Shown here: positions 9,598-20,400 of the stretch, piece by piece
Position numbering within the stretch: the first letter of the stretch is position 1
How the letters are laid out: the number at the start of each line of letters is the position of its first letter
Source: Spirogloea muscicola
Lineage: Eukaryota > Streptophyta > Zygnematophyceae > Spirogloeales > Spirogloeaceae
Direction of reading: 5' to 3'
DNA length: 33,243 nucleotides
Assembly (NCBI GenBank): GCA_009602725.1
Contig: WELB01000051.1
Location: 651,442 to 684,684, forward strand
Notes under the pieces: generated by a model
Databases searched by the model: none
Told to the model about the DNA's origin: nothing
Seen by the model: the letters and a program-made list of their open reading frames with translations, nothing else
Made by a program: the position numbers and the translations under genes

Positions 9598-10214
9598 ATG
9601 CTTAGCATGCGCTTGGCATGCTTCCCGTTCCGAATTTTAGGCAACACCGCCAGTAAGCGCCAAAAACTGAAATCACTTCTCAATTCTCTCCAAGCATGTA
9701 ACATTCGTAGCAGGAGAAGCAGCTCCTACAGAAGCAGCTCCTCTCGCACCCTGGACATTGTGGGTGTAAAACCTGGCGGAGGCCCACGAGCCTTGGTGGA
9801 TGTGGTGGTGACCGAGGCATACAAGAGTTCCGCTTCCACACACATTGCTGGCCACGCAGTGGGAGGTGCTGAGCAGAGAAAGCTCCGACACTACTCTGAC
9901 TACCCCCGCAGCGACCACCTTCTCCCGGCCGCAATCAACAATTTCGGCTGCTTGGGTCCTCGCTTCCATACCCTACTCGAGAACATGACGAGTCTGGGAT
10001 ATGCACGACGCGAGGATATGCTTCCAGCCCAGATGGGCACGCCGGCAGCCTATCTGTCATTTTTGCGATGCCGCGTGTCAGCTTGTCTACAGCGAGCTCA
10101 GGCTCATGCGTTGCATCAGAAAGCTGGTCGAGCCTTGGCTGGTAGTTCAAGAGCTTGTCGATTGCCGTCCGAGCATCAGTTAGCGACCTCTATGTGCTGA
10201 CTCGTGGTTACTGA
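9598..10214 (+). mobile_element. second LINE-like subfamily, 3' region, plus strand
   Basis: A 200-codon open frame reads DIVGVKPGGGPRALVDVVVT, KSSASTHIAGHAVGG, LRHYSDYPRSDHLLPAAINN, LGPRFHTLLENMTSLGYARR and LQRAQAHALHQKAGRALAG. It is collinear with the minus-strand copy at 7533-8440 and more distantly with the 6601-7211 copy (LQRSMARALHLRAGRAL). In another frame it ends SDLYVLTRGY with stop at 10212-10214. It is a 5'-truncated remnant and does not look like a host gene despite the length of the frame. Confidence 0.6.
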
Positions 10215-10570
10215 GCGGGTCAGCTTAGCAGCAGGTGACGTACATTTGTCAATGTGCTTGCCTTTGTACTTGGCCACACATGGCCTCCCCATCTCTTAAT
10301 ACACACATTTTCCTACAAAATGGGGCGGTGGCTGTGGATGAAGAGCCAGTTCTTTCAAAAGCTTCACTTGCGACCGGTCGCATCCATTGGTTCTTTGCTA
10401 GCTGGCTTGGTCTGCATCCTCTGAACCTCACTGTACAGAGGTGCCTGCTTGTCAGCCCGTCTATGCTCTGTAGCCTAGATATAGTGATTGTTGTAGGCTT
10501 CACCTAATAGGGGCTGATTTTAGCTCGTCAACCTCCACAAGACCATACCAGGTCGCAGCACGCCATCACA
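10215..10570. other. intergenic stretch, nothing recognised
   Basis: About 350 bp with short open frames on both strands, none resembling a known family and none repeated elsewhere in the window. It lies between two retrotransposon-derived segments and may be element 3' flank. Confidence 0.4.
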
Positions 10571-10614
10571 AGTCTCCAATATGTGTGACGTCCTCAACCT
10601 GAGCCTCCTCCTAC

Positions 10615-10740
10615 TGGCCCTTCAAGTTTTTCCGGGCTGGCCAGTCACTGGCATCGCCATCTACTAGAAGAGATTCTCTCTCTTGTTCAATCTTTTGTGG
10701 GCTGGCTTTGCATGGCCCTCGCCCCCTCTGGCTAAGCTAC
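10615..10740 (+). repeat. two hairpin modules in tandem
   Basis: The first (about 10621-10676) has TTTTTCC, GGGCTGGCCAGTCACTGGC and CTACTAGAAGAG, a type-B form. The second (about 10687-10735) has CTTTTGT then GGGCTGGCTTTGCATGGCCC. They are 66 bp apart in the same orientation, and the second is more decayed. Confidence 0.5.
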
Positions 10741-10961
10741 TGCTCTCTCCTAGACCCCAACATTGTGCTTAGGCTGGCCTACACAGCAACAGCCGTCGTG
10801 TGGACCCCCCTCCAGGAATCCGGCCTTGACTTTGACCTGGATATCCTTGACTTTGACTAACTTTCACTAGCAGACGTGCATGAGGGTACCACATTGCCAT
10901 GTGAACAGTCTGTCGCCATCATCAGGCTACCATAAGAGCCTCCAAAGTCCCCGCCTTCCTG

Positions 10962-11008
10962 TGCCGCCGCCGCCGCCGCCGCAGCCGCCGCCGCCGCCGC
11001 CGCAGCCG
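10962..11008 (+). repeat. (CCG)n microsatellite with CAG interruptions
   Basis: CCG units are interrupted twice by CAG. The open frame across it would encode a Pro/Gln run, but nothing else in that frame (10880-11251) resembles a protein family, so I treat it as simple repeat. Confidence 0.85.
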
Positions 11009-11164
11009 CTCAGCTCGCGGCTCTCAAAGAGTATCACGCTGGTCTCTTGCCGATGTGCGATGGGCCGTGAGCCGCTTCGGCTGCCGACCGCGTTGATCGA
11101 GCTCGGATCCGGGCCTTGCGGACGCTACGCGATTGCTGCGACGCCTCGCCGTGCTCTACGGAGC

Positions 11165-11200
11165 TGGCGGCGGCGGCGGCGTCGGCGGCGGCGGCGGCGA
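11165..11200 (+). repeat. (CGG)n microsatellite
   Basis: CGG units with one interruption. It is complementary in orientation to the CCG tract at 10962-11008, about 155 bp away, so a single strand could fold the two together. Confidence 0.85.
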
Positions 11201-11300
11201 CCGCGCCTTGAGCTTAGCTTTGGCCATGGTCATCCATTAGGAGTGCATTAGCGCGGTTGTTAAGAATGAGATCACACAAAAAGGCGAGAGAGGAGAAAAA

Positions 11301-11355
11301 GACTCTTCCAGTACATGGGCGATGGCCGTGATTGGCCAACCTGGAAAAGGACAAC
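11301..11355 (-). repeat. hairpin module, type B, minus orientation
   Basis: The plus strand reads GACTCTTCCAGTACATGGGC, then GATGGCCGTGATTGGCCAAC, then CTGGAAAAGGAC. It is the reverse complement of the type-B layout and close to the solitary copy at 23259-23313. It lies about 75 bp upstream of the first ATG of the PTM-like gene's open frame. Confidence 0.6.
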
Positions 11356-11428
11356 TTCGATTTTCAAATGGGCCAGAAAAGCGCGCTGAATCATCAAGCC
11401 CTGTTCGCGAGAGTGAGGCGGCGATCAG

Positions 11429-14400
11429 ATGGCGAGTCTTGACAAGGATGTGAATCTGAGAATGGACCACGGATTGAGGGAGTCGAGTGACCGCCCTCGT
11501 AATGGAAGTGCGTTAGCCAGCCCGCGGCGAGGCCTAAGGCCGCCCTCCCGCTCGGAGGCGGCAACTGGCGGACCGCCGCCGCCGCCGCCGCCGCTGCCGC
11601 CGCCGCCAGCGCGCACCGCGGCGACGGNAGGTCGTCAGCGTCAGGTCCATCAGGCGGGTCAGGCCGTCAGGCCCCTGCGAGGCGAGAGGGGCCCCCGGCC
11701 CGTCGACCGCCGGCCCCGCGAGGCCGCGCCGCGTGGCGGCCGATCCGGGCGGGGGGTGCACCCCGCCACGTGGGAGGCACTGGCTCTGCCGCGTGGCGCT
11801 TCGCCAGGGGGGCCTGGGAGGAGCTCCAAACCTCGACAGTCTGCTCATCATCCCCCTCATCTGACTTCCTTCTCTTTCCTTTGCCTAACAATCCAATTTC
11901 TTCTTCTCCTTTTTCCAGAGTTTTTGGCATCTTCCGGGCTGGCTGTTAACAGCCCTTACCTCCCTGTCTTGCCCCCTCCACATTTCTCTCCTTCGGGCTC
12001 GCTTTTGGAAACTTTGCAAGGCTTTCATTCCTTTCTGGGCTGGCCATTCACATGCCCCCGCCCCCTAACATTTCCTGACTCAGCCACTCTCCTTGTATTA
12101 GCAGCCACATTCACCACTCGACATCGGCTGCAGTTGCGCGCCTCCACGGCTCACCAGTCCCCGGCGGTGGCCGCGGCGGCAGCGGCGGCGGCGCCGCTTT
12201 CCGGCCACCTCTGGGGTCTCAGGAAGGACGGCGTGCCACGCCGCCGGCCCGGGCGGCCGCCCAAGACGGCACAACGGCCGCTGCCAGCTGCGCCGTCTAA
12301 GCGCGCCGGCATCCAACGCCACTTGGTGGCACGGCCCACGACGCCGGTCTTCAAGTCGGATGAGCCGGAGCATGCCGGCGCTCCATCAACTGCCAACCTG
12401 GTTCCGGCGCAGCAGCGGTTGCCCAGCAGCAGGATACGGCAGCTGGCACGTCGCCGGCGGAGTCCCCACATGCTGCCACAGTCTGTGCCGCCGTCGTCGC
12501 CGCTTTCGTTACGGGAGTTTGTGCTGGCACTGCCTGCGAGGCAGCCCGACGAGGACATGAGCAATGAGGAGGAGGCAGAGGCAGCGGCGGGGGTTGATGG
12601 CGACGACGGCGGCTTGCCTGGGCGGCCCGGGAGGCCGTGGCGGCGTGCTCGGGAGCACAAGCGCGCCGGCAGCGCCGGCAGCTGCAGCAGCAGCGGCGCC
12701 GACGGCATGCGCTCGTTCTCCAGCTCGCGCTCGCCCTCGCCCTCGCGCTCGCAGTCTCCGTCCACCTCGCCCCCTCACCTTGCCACTTCGGCGCAGTCCG
12801 GCTGCAGCAGCAGCGACGAGGGAGATGCCACGCCGAGCAGCTGCCAGCGCCGGCGGCGACTGGCAAAGCCGCCGCCGGCCTCTCGCGTGCCGCCGCTGCC
12901 GCCGTCGTCCGTCCAGGGCCTGCCACTGCCGGCCGCCATTCTCCCGGCCGCTTTGGGGGCATACGCGTTCCTTAGATCCTTCTCCAGGACGCTCTTCCTC
13001 GCGCCCTTCTCCTTCAGCGACCTTGCTGCCGCGCTCCGCTCGCCGGCGCCCAGCCGCCTGCTGGCAGCCGTGCACCTGCAGCTGCTGCGCCTCGTGCAGC
13101 GGCAACGAGCTGACAGTGGCGCTGACCGCGACTCGCCTTTCCGGCCCCTCTTCATGTACCACACCACCTTGTGTCACCTCCCTCCACGTCCCTCCATTTT
13201 CTCAGTGTACTGCTGGTGGCTCCATGTGGCTGAGGCCATTTGTGCTTGCTCTCACAGGCTTCTGATCCCGCGTGCGTGCCCTCATGCAGCGCCGCGGACT
13301 GGTCGCGGCTGGATGAGCTCACGTGGCCGGAGCTCTTGCGGGCGCAGCTCCTAGCATGGGGCTTCCCGCCCGCGCTGGGCGCCAGCATGCGGAGCGACTA
13401 TGGCAGGTACGACTAGCCAGTTTGTTGCCTCCGTGATCGCTGCCATCGCTGTTTCATATGTGCGACCCGCTTTCCTGATGCTGCTCTCTGAGGCTCCTGT
13501 TTGCAAGAATGCTTGCAGATGGTTGCTGAGTGCCAAGGTCGTGGCACTGGCGACACTGTGCGATGAGGTGCTGGAGACAGCGCAGCTGCGGACGGAGGTC
13601 GCGCTTCGGGAGCGCCGGGAGCCCTTGGAGGCACCAGCGCCATTGCCGCAGCAGGGGCGGTTGGCAGGGCGGGCGGCAGCGCCAGCTGAGCAGGACGACA
13701 ACACGGACGAGTGCGTGGTGTGCGGGATGGCCGGCAACCTGCTCTGCTGCGACGGCTGCCCGGGGGCCTTCCACTCACGCTGTGTGGGCGTGGCGCGCGC
13801 CTCGCTGCCGGACGGCGAGTGGTTCTGCCCCGAGTGCGCCGTCGGGCGGCCGCGGCCCCAGTGGGCCGCCGGCCTGCGCGCCGAGTCGCTGGGCACCGAT
13901 CCCCACGGCCGCGCCTTCTGGCTCCTCTGCGGCTACCTGCTCGTGTACTGCCCCACCTCCCTCCCTCCCTCTCCCTCCCTCCCTCTCTCCTACTTCTTCC
14001 CTTTCTGTGCTCTGTCTTGTCACATCCAATCAGTCCTCGTGTGGTGTGTGAGACCCAGAGATGTACTCACAGCTGAGCGTCATCCCTGCTGGCGCCTGCA
14101 GTGCCGACCTTGAGCCAGGCGAGGCAGCAGACTGCCGGGTGTATGGAGCGGATGCATTACCGGCTGTTGTGGAGTACCTGAAGCGTTGCGGGCAGAGGGC
14201 GGCAGGCCTGCGGACTGCGGTGCAGCAGGCTTTGGACCAGGAGGCATCTGCGGGCAACACCGCCGCCGCCAATGACAAGGGGCCCTCAATCAGCAGTGTG
14301 CTCGCAGAGCAGGGCTCAGCCCTGCCACTCGGTGGCGCTGCCGCGGAGGCCACGGCATGCGCTATTGGTACAGACATCGGGGAGGAGGGCGCAGGGGTCC

Positions 14401-17400
14401 TGCCAACAGGGGTCCCACAGAGCAATGCCGTTGGTCATGGCTTGGACGCCGTTGTTACAAGAGGTGACAGCTGTGTAGCAAAGGTTGACTGGTTCTTTGG
14501 AGAAGCTGGGGTTGTCGAGGCCACACCAAGTGCAGCAACAGCTTTGGTGGCCACTACCGAGTTGCTGCAGCGTGATGGCAAGTCCTGTCTGAAAGACAGC
14601 GGCAGCTATCATGCCAGTGGGGCTGACGAGCCAAACAAAGGGTGCCCGGCACGTGTCGGTTCAGTGGATGCTAAGGAGCCATTGGCCATGGAGCAAAGCA
14701 AGGAGCGGGAGGTGCCGCAGGTCTTAGCGGGCACTGCGCCATTGATGCTGCCGACCTCAGAGTCTGAGAACTTGATGCTTACGGCAGAGCTAGCCGAGGG
14801 TCCAGCAAGAGCAGGAAGTACTAACGTGGCTGATCCGCACGTGGCGCCAAGGGCTCGGCGGCTGTCCGAGCTCGTGGATCGGCTTTGGGCCCGCTGTGAT
14901 GAAGCTGTCTGCCAAGCTGAGGCGGCAGCCACTGTGGTTGAGGCGGTGCCGCCAGCGGTTGCGGCAGCGCCTGTGTGGCCTCTGCGGTTGGAGTCGCTGG
15001 GCGCTATGCCGCCACCGCTCTTGGGCAGCCGACGGCTGCCATCGTTACTGCGGCCACCATTGCCAGGTCCTTCATTGGCTTCTCCACCGTCGATGCTTTC
15101 ACCACAGCTGCCGCCACCTCTTACGCCAAAGTTGTCACTTTCACCACCTGCACGGCTGGGGGACCAGTACATGAACGCATACACATTGGGCGAGGTGGCA
15201 GCCACCGCAGCAAGCATCTTGCTACACCGCGAGGTCGCGGACAAGGTGCAGGGGCGGCGGGGCAAGGTGGACGACCTCGGTGCGCAGGCAGTGGCATTCG
15301 CCCGCGCCGCCGTCAGTGCAGGCCGCCGGTTCGCTTGGCCTGCAGCTGCTGCGTGGGGTCGCCCAGGCTTCCTTCCGGGGGAGTCGCTGCGGGAGAAGTG
15401 CGGTTGGTGTCGCAACTGCAGGTCGGTCCTTGGACCCTCAAACCTCCCTGCTCAAGCAGAGTCTGAGCTCAGGCCAAGCTAAACGCCATCACGGCAAGCG
15501 CTGGCCAGGCAGAATCAGCCAGGCAGCACCTACTGGATAAGCTTCAGTAGCTGAGCACCTGAAGTGATTGTATGACCAGAAGCATGTAGTGAGATAGCTG
15601 AACCCAAAATCCTAAACCCCGTAAATCCTAATCTCTAGTTCCTAAACCCTTCATTTCTTGCAGCCAGAAATAGTATCAACAGCTTGCTCCATTTCCAGAG
15701 CACTCTTGTGTTGCTCGCTGGGCATTGAGCATCTGTCTTCGATCTGTGTGCTCTCTTCCAGTGTCCCCAGCAATCGGCAGAGGTGTGCGCTGGTCACGGC
15801 AGAGGGCAAGTCCGCAACAGGTGGCTGCGGCGGTGGGGGCAGTGGCACCTTGCTTCTTCCTCCTCCCGACTGCCCAGACCTGCGCGTCACGCTGCTCGCG
15901 GCTTACCTCCTGCACCTGGAGGCCAGCCTGCATGGCCTTCTGGAGGGCCCCTGGGAGAGTGCACATTGGCCGGCTGTGTGGCGGGCGCGCGTGGAGGCAG
16001 CGCGTGCTGTGAGGGACCTCATCCCGCCTCTGCGGCAGCTGTACGGCGCGCTGCGGCAAGTGGCGCTGCCTGGCAACTGGAGGCGGGACGCAGAGGATAG
16101 CAGCCCGCCCGGGCGGCCGTTTTGCCCGTGGCTGTCAGAAGGGGTCCCAGTCGTGCTCGTCAATGACCGCGCGGTGGTGCCTGGTAAGCGGAGGGCCGGG
16201 CGGGCCGCCGGTTCGGTGCCATCAGATATAGCGGTCACGCCTTCCTCCTCAGCCAGGAGGGTGGCGCCGGCCAGCGGCGTGCAATGGTACCGCGGGGGTC
16301 TCTTTGTCAGACTTGTAGTCGACTGGGAGGTCCTGCCCAAGTCTGCCGCAAGGAGGGCGGCACGCCAAGGTGGGACGGTCAGCAGATTCATAGTAGCACT
16401 TCATCAAGCCACTGATGAGATTTTATGAAGCAAGCTTATTGCCATGACAGGTGATAACTGCAGAGGTGGACCTTGCGGCAGCATTGGCTTACCCTTAACA
16501 TGAGCTCTAACGAATGAGGACACTGATAGTTGGCATACTATGCCCAAATCTGCGAGCAGGAGGGAGGAAGGCGATCACTGGCGTGCTGTATCGTGAGGCT
16601 GGTGCTCCACAGCGCACGCAGCAGTGTGCGTGGCAGGCGCGTGTGGAGTGCGCCATCTGCCCCTCCCAGCTGGCACTGCAGGTTGGTGTCGTCATCATGA
16701 CCTCTCCTTGCGTTGTGCTCCTTGCAGCCTCCGCACCAATCCCTTCTTAGCGTCACTCTTTGTGTCAATTCTAGACTTCAGTTTGTTCTGACCCTTGCAT
16801 ATCATGTACTGCACATGGGTTGTGCTACATTTGAGAAAGGTAGCTGTTCACTGCATTCCAAGCTCCATAGAGACCAAGTGCTCTGCTTGGTCGACCTCCA
16901 TGTACACTGAGATTGCAAAAACGTCGTATGTGCTGCCCTGGCCTGCACTAGACACTCACTATATGGTCTTACTGTGGTCCATGTCATTTCACATCCTTAG
17001 CGATGACCTTGTGATGTACTTTTCGGGTATTCTTGTCAGCTACGCGTCTTGGACTCGCGCATAAGGTGGGAGGACCTCAAGCCCCCCAAGCAGGGCCAGG
17101 TGCCGCTCACAAGCAGCGGCAGCACCTCTATCCCAGGGCCGAGTCCCTGCTCGTCCAGCAGCAAGAAGGGCCGCCTTGCTGGCAACAAGGCTGCCACTGA
17201 GGACACCCAGAGTGGCCAGGCCGTTCCATCCGTCATCAAGCGCAAGCGGGTGACAGCAGCGGGCTTGGTGGAGTACTCGTACCTGGAGGAAGACGCTGTG
17301 AGCCTTGATGTCAGACCTGCGGCTATGGACTTCGGCGAGGCCAGCGCTGCCGCTGCTGGTGCAACAAGCGGGTGGCCTGGCCAGAAGCCGGCAATCAATA

Positions 17401-20400
17401 CGTGGGAGAGCCGGCACGCGACTTTGAGCGATGGCTGTCAAGCTGCAGCGGTAGTTGGAGACGCTTGCATGGAGACGCCCAGGCGCGACCAACCCATGGC
17501 TGACAAGGCCATCCGGACGCGGCAAGTGACTGGCAGTGGTGGTCAGCGGAAGGAGGCGGGGGGTGCGGCGTCCTCCAAGACGCCACCTTTGAGCAAGGTG
17601 GCAGCCTCGCCGAGTGTGTGGCTTGAGGAGGGTCGAGTGCCGCTCTTCCTGGTGAAGGACTTTGAGCAGCGAGAGCAAGTGGGGAGGTGGGAGGCGGTGG
17701 CGCGGAGGGATGCCGACGAGGCCCACGCACGGCTCCGGGAAGCGAGGGAGCGCGAGCGCGCTGAGAAAGATGCCAGCTCCCTTGCGTTTGAGGAGGCGAG
17801 GCGGCTCCGCCTGGAGGCGGCCAAGGTGGCCAAGGCGGAGGCCAAGGCCCGCGCCAAGCGGAAGGCACGCGCCGAGGCCAAGAGGAAGGAGGCTGAGCTC
17901 TGGGAGGTGGGCGCGCACAATGTCCGCAGGCAGACTTGCGGCTACTGCAAGAGGCCATATGTGTACAGCACGTGAGAAGCATGCCCGACTTATTATCAGT
18001 AGTCTGGTCTTCAGACCAGACTACTGTCGACCCCTGCATCTATCTATTGCATGGTTTTGTTGGGATTTGCCGTGGTCCTGGTGCATCTTGTAGCCTTGTT
18101 TTTCATTTCTAGATACACGGCAGGTCCAACTCTGGACAATGTTGGTTCTCACTGACTTCTGATAAGGTAGATTGCAACACCAGATTGCAAGAAGGCATGA
18201 GGGACTTTGTGGTTGGCCTGCAGCACACAGGAAGGGTGCTGCAGAATTGTAAGGTTTTGTTTGTCTTTGTCTCACGTGTCACTTGTGTATATGCATGTGT
18301 GGCAGGGAAGGGGCTGTTTGCAACGAATGCCAAGGTGATTGTCAAATTTGTTATTGTGTGTACAGCCGCATCTCCTGCAGCACGACCTTGATTTAAGTCA
18401 CAACCACAGCAGAGTGGGAGTCTATCTGGATGAAGACTGGGTGTCTCTGGACGAAACTTGATTGGCCGGGGATAAGTAGAGAGCCTTGGTTCCTCTGCTA
18501 GGTTCCCGCATTGCAGACAGGAGATCATAATCAGCACTACTGTGATTCTGCAGGCCTGTTTCACCGGGAATGCATGGTGGCGTGTCCCACTCAGGCAGCC
18601 CCTTTTCTAGGAATGCCCTCTCCATTCAGGTGCCAGTGGTGCTCCAGCCGGGGTGGGCTGCCGCTGCAACCGGGCGTGTGGAAGTACGGCACGGCGTCAC
18701 CCAACATGTCGCAAAAAGCCCTCGCTGCACCCACAGACCTCCTCCCTGTTCCGCTGGCACTCAATGGCTACAGCTGGCAGGTCGCGCCGCTGCGCTGCAA
18801 CGAGCCGGCGCTGGGGCCTATGGGGTGGCAATCTGGAGCGCAACTCGGACAACTCCCACTCTGCGAGACGGCCAGAGTGGGAGGCAATGCTGGGGCTCTG
18901 TCTGGGAGTGACGGCCTGCTCGGAAGCAGCAACTATGCCCACCAGCGCAGCACTACTGCTGATGTCAAGCCAGCCTCCTTGGTCCAGAAGGAGGCCAGGA
19001 GGGGTTTAATTTTCGTTGCTCCCAACAAGATGCAGGCGATGAGCAGTCAGGCTTTCCAGAAGGTCAGCGTCATAGGGCCGTGGGCAAGAGAGCGGAGAGG
19101 CAGAGAGGAAGGAGCAGCTCTGGAGCCTGTGTGTGCACTTTGCTACAAGCCGTTTGACGACAGCAAGCTGTACATCTCCTGCAGCTTCTGCAGTGGTATA
19201 CATGTTGTGCCCTGGTCATTCTTAACCCTCTAGACTGGAGGTGGAACAGTCTCTGCGGTGCAGAACAAGGTCACAGATTCCAGCTGTTATCAAGTAGCAG
19301 GCTCATGCTTGACTTGTTCAAAAATGTTAGCTTGAGGCTCAGGCGTTTAGAGCGTTGGATTGGGTTCAAGGAACGTAAGTGACACTTAGTCATCGTTGAC
19401 AGAATGCTTCTGATTGGCTGACGGCTGAGCATGATTTTACATGTGGCCAGCCTGGGTGCACGCAGAGGCGCTGTACCTGGACGCGGCAGAGGTGCAGACG
19501 GTGGCTTCCTTCAAGTGCCACAAGTGCCGCCGTGCCGCCAAGCAGGCCTGCCCACCACGAGTCGAGAGCGGCCCGGCCACCCAGCAGGGTGACGAGCAGG
19601 CCTCTGCTGCGGTCGCAGAGCAGGCGCTGCGGAAGCAGAAGACGCGGCCGCTGGTGGCCGTGCTGCAGGACCCGATGCCAGCGGAGGAGACAGCAGACAC
19701 CCAGGCGGCGCCCGTTCGCAAGCGGCCTCGGGTGGCTGGCCCAATGCACGCCGGGGAGGTCATTGACAACCACATTGCTGCCAACAGGCTGCCGCAGGTG
19801 CCGGCAGTTTGGGCTGCCGCCCCGGCCTGGACGTCGGCCGTGCATAAGTATCCGACGCGTCTCGGTCTGTCAGAGGAGGACTTCCTTTCCTTGACACCCA
19901 ATGACGGCCAAAGCCGAGCATTGACTCGGCAGCACCTTCAGCAGCAGTTCCTGCAGCAGGGCTTTGGGTTCCCGGGGATCTCGGCGCCGTTGATGCCGGA
20001 GGTTGAATCAGTCCTTGCACCCAGCACTAGCAAGCTCTGGCATCCGGTGCCCATGCAGGCCTCCTTTATAGTGCCTGCCCTTCACCCTGAGAGTGCAATG
20101 AACGCCTCACTTCCGAGCTGCTGCCTTGTGACGGCAAGGACCGAGCCTCAGATGTCTGCCGCGAGTAATGAGGAGCATGAGACAGTGGACTTCTTTAGAG
20201 GCGTGAGTGGGGGCATGTTGCCAGCCGAATCCGGAGACCCCTCAAGAGTGGTCAATGTCAGCTGGTGTGATGGGGATGTTGAAGCTGCCCCAGACACCTC
20301 TGGAAGCGCTGCGCAGCTAGCAGCCCTTGGTAGTTGGCCGGCACTTCAAGGATGTCAGGCAGAAGAGCAGCTTGCAACCTTTCCTTTGCCAGCCGACATC

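Noticed and set aside
10880-11251. 123-codon Pro/Arg-rich open frame
   Set aside because: It is created by the CCG and CGG microsatellites. No family-like segment, splice context or repeat of the protein is present.
11534-13177. Long minus-strand and alternate-frame open frames (up to 222 codons) over the PTM-like exons
   Set aside because: They are shadows of GC-rich coding sequence. Only the plus-strand frames with DDT, PHD and AT-hook motifs have family support.
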